A stretch of DNA of 64,000 bases from Achromobacter spanius (GTDB lineage: Bacteria > Pseudomonadota > Gammaproteobacteria > Burkholderiales > Burkholderiaceae_B): positions 248,001-312,000 of the forward strand of contig NZ_CP034689.1 of assembly GCF_003994415.1 (NCBI RefSeq). Reading direction: 5' to 3'. The position numbers and the translations under genes are program-made. Position 1 is the first letter of the stretch. Each line of letters begins with the position of its first letter. This document shows positions 60,291 through 64,000 of this stretch, piece by piece. The notes under the pieces are model-generated. The model searched no databases and was not told where the DNA came from. It saw only the letters and a list, made by a program, of their open reading frames with translations.

Positions 60291-61160
60291 ATGGATCTCG
60301 TTGCCATCTATGCCATCGATATCCTGGGGGCAATCGCCATCCTCGCGCTCTTGAGCGTGGGGCTGGCGGTTGTGTTCGGGATGATGAAGATCATCAATCT
60401 CGCGCATGGCGAATTCATGATGCTGGGCGGGTATGTCGCCATCCTGGCCACCAACCAATGGGGCGTGCCGATCTGGATTTCCATGCTGGTGCTGGCGCCC
60501 TTGGCCGTGGGCCTCTTCGGCGTGCTGGTCGAACATCTGCTGGTGCGTCACCTCTATGGCCGCATGATCGACACCATGCTTGCCACCTGGGGCTTGTCGC
60601 TGGCCGTCATCGGCATGGCCACCATGGTGTTCGGCAATACCACCGTGGGTATCTCGTCGCCCTTGGGCGGCATTGCCATCGGCGCGCGCCAGGCCAGCGG
60701 TTATACGCTGTTCCTGATCGGTCTGGCGGCCATGGTGATGCTGGCGCTGTGGTGCCTGCTGCGCTTCACCGACTTTGGCTTGCGGGCACGTGCCTGCATG
60801 CAGAACGCCGCCATGGCCAACGCGCTGGGCATGAATCCCAACGGGGTCTACAAGCTGACGTTCGGCCTGGGCGCGGCGCTGTCGGGGCTGGCGGGCGCGG
60901 TGCTGGCGCCGTTGACCGGCGTCATCCCGACGATAGGCGCGGCGTATATCGCCAAGGCCTTCATCACGGTCATCAGCGGCGGCTCGGCCGTCATCGCGGG
61001 CACCGTGAGCGCCTCGGGCATCTTCGGCGCCATCAGCCAGGGCGTGACGTTTCTTGCCACGCCGGTCTATGGGCAGGTGGCCTTGCTGCTGGCCGCCATC
61101 GTGCTGATCCGCTTGCTGCCGCAAGGCATCACCGGTCGATTCTTCAAGCGAGCAATCTGA
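60291..61160 (+). CDS. ABC transporter permease (LivH/UrtB type)
   Basis: A 289-residue inner-membrane permease starting LVAIYAIDILGAIAILALLS, with VVFGMMKIINLAHGEFMMLG and the cytoplasmic loop VRHLYGRMIDTMLATWGLSL. About eight helices. Its stop overlaps the next permease start (TGATG at 61158-61162), so the two are translationally coupled. Confidence 0.93.
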   Translation: MDLVAIYAIDILGAIAILALLSVGLAVVFGMMKIINLAHGEFMMLGGYVAILATNQWGVPIWISMLVLAPLAVGLFGVLVEHLLVRHLYGRMIDTMLATWGLSLAVIGMATMVFGNTTVGISSPLGGIAIGARQASGYTLFLIGLAAMVMLALWCLLRFTDFGLRARACMQNAAMANALGMNPNGVYKLTFGLGAALSGLAGAVLAPLTGVIPTIGAAYIAKAFITVISGGSAVIAGTVSASGIFGAISQGVTFLATPVYGQVALLLAAIVLIRLLPQGITGRFFKRAI

Positions 61161-62176
61161 TGCGTGTACCTGTCTTTTCCCTGGCGCTGGGCGCGGTGGC
61201 GGTTGCGGCCGCCGTGGCGCTGCCCTTTGTGGTGGATATGTTCAGCCTGCTGTCCATGACGGTCTATCTGATCATGGCGCTGCTGGCCCTTAGCCTGGCT
61301 TTTGTCTGGGGCCACGGCGGCATCCTGTGCTTTGGCCAGGCGGCCTTCTTCGGCTTGGGCGCCTATGCCTGGGCCGTCGGCGCGTTCAACTTCGGGCCGG
61401 GCCTGGGCGCGCTGGCGTTGGCGGTCGCGGTGCCGGCGGCGTGCGCCGCGTTGCTGGGCTACTTCATGTTCTACGGCAAGATCAGCGACGTCTATCTGGG
61501 CGTCATCACGCTGGCCGTCACGCTGATTCTGTTCAACCTGATGAACTCCACCTCGGGTGACAGCTATCGCATTGGCGAGGCCCTGTTGGGTGGATTCAAC
61601 GGCATCCCCTCGATTCCGCCGCTGACCTTGCCCGGCGCCGCCGAACCGCTGTCGCCAGAAGGCACCTTCACGCTGGCGGCGCTTGTGCTCATCGCCGCCT
61701 ATTTTGGTTTGCGCGCCGTGATGGCGTCGCGCTTTGGCCGCGTGGTGGCTGCCGTGCGCGAGAACGAGCAACGCGCCATGCTGCTGGGCTACAACGCCAG
61801 TTTCTACAAGCTGGCCGCCTTCACGCTGGGCGGCGCGCTGGCGGGCCTGGCCGGCATGCTCTATGCCAACTGGGGCGCGTTCGTCAGCCCCGGTGTGTTC
61901 GGGCTGGCGCAGTCGGCGCAGATCATCATCTGGGTCATTGTGGGCGGGCGCGGCACGCTGATCGGCCCCATCGTCGCCTGCGTTGCGCTGCAAGCCATGG
62001 TCACGCGGCTGGGTGCGCAACATACGGTGGACACAGGCTTGGTGCTGGGCGTGATCCTGATCCTGTTCGTGCTGCTGATTCCGCGCGGGCTGGCGCCCAC
62101 CATCGCGGATGCCGCGCGCCGCCTGTGGCGGTCGTCATCGCGCTCGGCCACGCCTGCCGTCAAGGAGCAAGCATGA
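61160..62176 (+). CDS. ABC transporter permease (LivM/UrtC type)
   Basis: A 338-residue permease with about ten helices. WGHGGILCFGQAAFFGLGAY and VRENEQRAMLLGYNASFYKL are typical of UrtC/LivM subunits. The open frame extends far upstream, but the true start is ATG 61160 at the stop of the preceding permease. It ends in ATGA shared with the next ATPase gene (62173-62176). Confidence 0.93.
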   Translation: MRVPVFSLALGAVAVAAAVALPFVVDMFSLLSMTVYLIMALLALSLAFVWGHGGILCFGQAAFFGLGAYAWAVGAFNFGPGLGALALAVAVPAACAALLGYFMFYGKISDVYLGVITLAVTLILFNLMNSTSGDSYRIGEALLGGFNGIPSIPPLTLPGAAEPLSPEGTFTLAALVLIAAYFGLRAVMASRFGRVVAAVRENEQRAMLLGYNASFYKLAAFTLGGALAGLAGMLYANWGAFVSPGVFGLAQSAQIIIWVIVGGRGTLIGPIVACVALQAMVTRLGAQHTVDTGLVLGVILILFVLLIPRGLAPTIADAARRLWRSSSRSATPAVKEQA

Positions 62177-62907
62177 ACGACATGCTGTTGGAAACGCAGG
62201 GCTTGAGCGTCAGCTTTGGCGGCGTGCACGCCGTGCGCGATGTGGACTTCCGCTTGCAGCGCGGCGAGGTGCGCTGCCTGATCGGCCCCAATGGGGCAGG
62301 CAAGAGCACCTTCTTCAAGATGCTGTCGGGCCAGCTGCGGCCCAGCCGGGGCGAAATCCGCTTCAAGGGTAAACCGCTGCGCGGCCTGGCCACGCACGAA
62401 GTTGCCCGGCTGGGCATAGGCATCAAGACGCAGGTGCCCAGCGTCTTTGAAGGGCTGGATGTGCTTGAAGGCTTGCGGCTGGCCGCGGGCCGTCGCAGCG
62501 ACGGCGATCCCGCCGACATCGCCGCGCGGGTACTGCAGGAAATCGGCCTGCAATCCGTGGCGCATCAAGCAGTCAATGCGTTGGCGCACGGCCAACGCCA
62601 ATGGGTGGAGCTGGGCATGATCCTGGCCTCGCGTCCCGAACTGGTGTTGCTGGACGAACCCGCCGCCGGCATGACCCAGCAAGAAGTACGCAAGACCGCG
62701 GACCTGATCGCCGCCATCAACCGCCACAGCACCGTGGTGGTGGTTGAACACGACATGGCCTTCATCCGCCTGATTGCCGGCCGCATCACGGTCTTCAACC
62801 AGGGCGAGGTGCTGGCCGAAGGCAGCTTTGACGACATCATGGCGCACGCTGAAGTGCGTGCCGCCTATCTGGGCAAGCAAGGAGAGCCGCATGCTCAAAG
62901 CGCATGA
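62173..62907 (+). CDS. ABC transporter ATP-binding protein (LivG/UrtD type)
   Basis: A 244-residue ATPase with Walker A GPNGAGKST, signature LAHGQRQWVELGMILASRPE, Walker B LVLLDEPAAGMT and the switch His in VVVEHDMAF. AAGGAG precedes ATG 62173. Its motifs are intact, in contrast to VexC of the capsule operon. It overlaps the next ATPase gene by 17 bases. Confidence 0.94.
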   Translation: MNDMLLETQGLSVSFGGVHAVRDVDFRLQRGEVRCLIGPNGAGKSTFFKMLSGQLRPSRGEIRFKGKPLRGLATHEVARLGIGIKTQVPSVFEGLDVLEGLRLAAGRRSDGDPADIAARVLQEIGLQSVAHQAVNALAHGQRQWVELGMILASRPELVLLDEPAAGMTQQEVRKTADLIAAINRHSTVVVVEHDMAFIRLIAGRITVFNQGEVLAEGSFDDIMAHAEVRAAYLGKQGEPHAQSA

Positions 62908-63595
62908 ACTGAAGGCCGGCTATGGCCGCATTCCCGTGCTGCACGGCGTGGGGTTCGAGATGGCCCCGGGTGAATTCACCGGTGTGCTGGGGCGCAACGG
63001 CATGGGCAAGACCACGCTGCTGCGCACGCTGATGGGCGAACTTCCGCTGACCGGGGGCTCTCTGTCCATGGATGGCCGGGACCTGGGCGCGTTGGCGCCG
63101 TATGCGCGCGCCCGCCATGGGCTGGGTTTCGTGCCGCAGGGCCGGCAGATCTTCCCGGCGTTGACCGTGGCCGAAAACCTGCGCATGGGCTGCGTGAAGC
63201 AATTGAGCCAGGCCGACGCCAAGATCGCGTCGGTGCTGAAGGTGTTCCCGCGTTTGCAGCGCCTGCTGGACCGGCCGGGCGGCAGCCTGTCGGGCGGCGA
63301 GCAGCAATTGCTGGCGCTGGCCCGCTGCCTGTGCGGCGACCCCAAGCTGATGTTGCTGGACGAACCCACCGAAGGCATCCAGCCTTCAATTTGCGACGAG
63401 ATCGTGGAGGCCTTGCAGAACCTGCGGGCGTCCCATGGCATCGCCATTTTGCTGGTCGAGCAAGACATCGACTTCCTGTGCGCCTTGTCCGACCGGATTC
63501 TGGTGCTGGAGAAAGGCGAACTGATCGCCGATGTGCCGACCGCTTCCACCACACCCCAAGAGATCGCCCGGCGTTACGGCGGTCTGCAATCCTGA
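62891..63595 (+). CDS. ABC transporter ATP-binding protein (LivF/UrtE type)
   Basis: A 234-residue ATPase with Walker A GRNGMGKTT, signature LSGGEQQLLALARCL and Walker B LMLLDEPTEGIQPSI. ATG 62891 lies inside the end of the previous gene; the longer frame is rejected because it is internal to that gene. It completes the five-gene transporter, 13 bases before the amidase gene. Confidence 0.94.
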   Translation: MLKAHELKAGYGRIPVLHGVGFEMAPGEFTGVLGRNGMGKTTLLRTLMGELPLTGGSLSMDGRDLGALAPYARARHGLGFVPQGRQIFPALTVAENLRMGCVKQLSQADAKIASVLKVFPRLQRLLDRPGGSLSGGEQQLLALARCLCGDPKLMLLDEPTEGIQPSICDEIVEALQNLRASHGIAILLVEQDIDFLCALSDRILVLEKGELIADVPTASTTPQEIARRYGGLQS

Positions 63596-63608
63596 TACGG
63601 AATCCGAG

Positions 63609-64000
63609 ATGTCCCTTCCCCGTCCCACTCTGGAAGCGCTGGACCAGGCCGCGCGTCGCATCGGCCTGAATCTGGACGACGCCACGCTGCGCGCCTACGA
63701 CAGCATTCTGGAAGCCACCTTTGCCGAGTATGACCAGGTCGACGCCATGATCGACCAGCCGCCGGTGGTGCGTTACCCGCGCACCCCGGGCGTGCAGCCC
63801 GAAGACAATCCGCTCAACGCCTGGTACGTTCGCACCGAGATCGACGGCCGCCCGGACGGCCCGCTGGCGGGCAAGCGCGTGGTCTTGAAGGACAACATCT
63901 GCCTGGCTGGCGTGCCCATGATGAATGGCGCGGCCACGCTGCGCGGCTATGTGCCCGACCAGGACGCCACGGTGGCCACGCGCATCTTGGATGCCGGCGG
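63609..64000 (+). CDS. Amidase (amidase signature family, partial)
   Basis: The first 130 residues of an amidase running off the right edge. RYPRTPGVQPEDNPLNAWYV and GPLAGKRVVLKDNICLAGVP, with the catalytic Lys of the Ser-cisSer-Lys triad in VLKDN, are characteristic of the enantioselective/aliphatic amidases associated with nitrile degradation. The serines are beyond the window. Following an amide-type transporter in one operon, it probably hydrolyses the imported amide to carboxylate and ammonia. Confidence 0.88.
   Translation, partial: MSLPRPTLEALDQAARRIGLNLDDATLRAYDSILEATFAEYDQVDAMIDQPPVVRYPRTPGVQPEDNPLNAWYVRTEIDGRPDGPLAGKRVVLKDNICLAGVPMMNGAATLRGYVPDQDATVATRILDAG

Noticed and set aside
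1..64000. tRNA, rRNA, CRISPR arrays, insertion sequences, prophage genes
   Set aside because: No cloverleaf-like segments, spaced direct-repeat arrays, transposase or integrase frames were recognised anywhere in the window.

Overview
The window looks like a chromosomal segment of a high-GC betaproteobacterium of the Alcaligenaceae, most likely Achromobacter or a close Bordetella relative. The clues are a Bug-family (TctC) binding protein, many LysR/AraC/TetR regulators each beside a small metabolic gene, paralogous amide/urea ABC transporters, and a Vi-antigen-type capsule locus with its own PL1 lyase, an arrangement I recall from Achromobacter. This genus call is inference; no rRNA or other marker lies in the window. 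I see no tRNA, rRNA, CRISPR array or insertion sequence.

Layout. 1-2.7 kb: a partial Lrp/AsnC regulator divergent from glmS, then a small unknown gene. 2.8-6.4 kb: a Bug binding protein and an argininosuccinate-lyase-like enzyme, divergent from a LysR gene across a GCAT-N11-ATGC box. 6.5-7.4 kb: two small lipoproteins. 7.6-21.8 kb: one long leftward gene string encoding a tripartite RND efflux system, an alpha/beta hydrolase, an AI-2E/PerM membrane protein, two arginine/ornithine-type antiporters around an arginine deiminase, and an SLC13-type permease. Five successive junctions are 4-base ATGA overlaps. 22-25.4 kb: a cytochrome P450 with a Tat-like export signal, a TPR (TTC38-like) protein and an untracked 46-residue membrane peptide. 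25.4-27 kb: a MocR (GntR-aminotransferase) regulator preceded by direct repeats spaced 32 bases.

27-38 kb: an amide-nitrogen island. A permease-histidine-kinase fusion and its LuxR-type response regulator are divergent from a UrtABCDE-type transporter, a formamidase and an FmdB zinc-ribbon protein. 37.9-44.5 kb: a frameshifted AraC gene, an SDR, an SDR remnant, a LysR gene divergent from a RidA protein and an Old Yellow Enzyme homologue, then a TetR gene with two matching operators near a membrane protein.

45.1-58.7 kb: a capsule operon resembling the Salmonella Vi locus: tviB, tviD, tviE, vexA, vexB, vexC, vexD, vexE and a PL1 lyase (vexL). It lacks tviA and tviC. Its export ATPase VexC has lost the Walker A lysine, the Walker B aspartate, the catalytic glutamate and the switch histidine, and its permease VexB carries an extra N-terminal domain of about 190 residues. 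59.0-64 kb: a second amide-type ABC transporter with an amidase running off the right edge.

The strongest candidates for something undescribed are the capsule exporter with a seemingly dead nucleotide-binding subunit, the efflux/arginine-deiminase operon, the permease-zinc cluster-histidine kinase fusion, and the exported P450.
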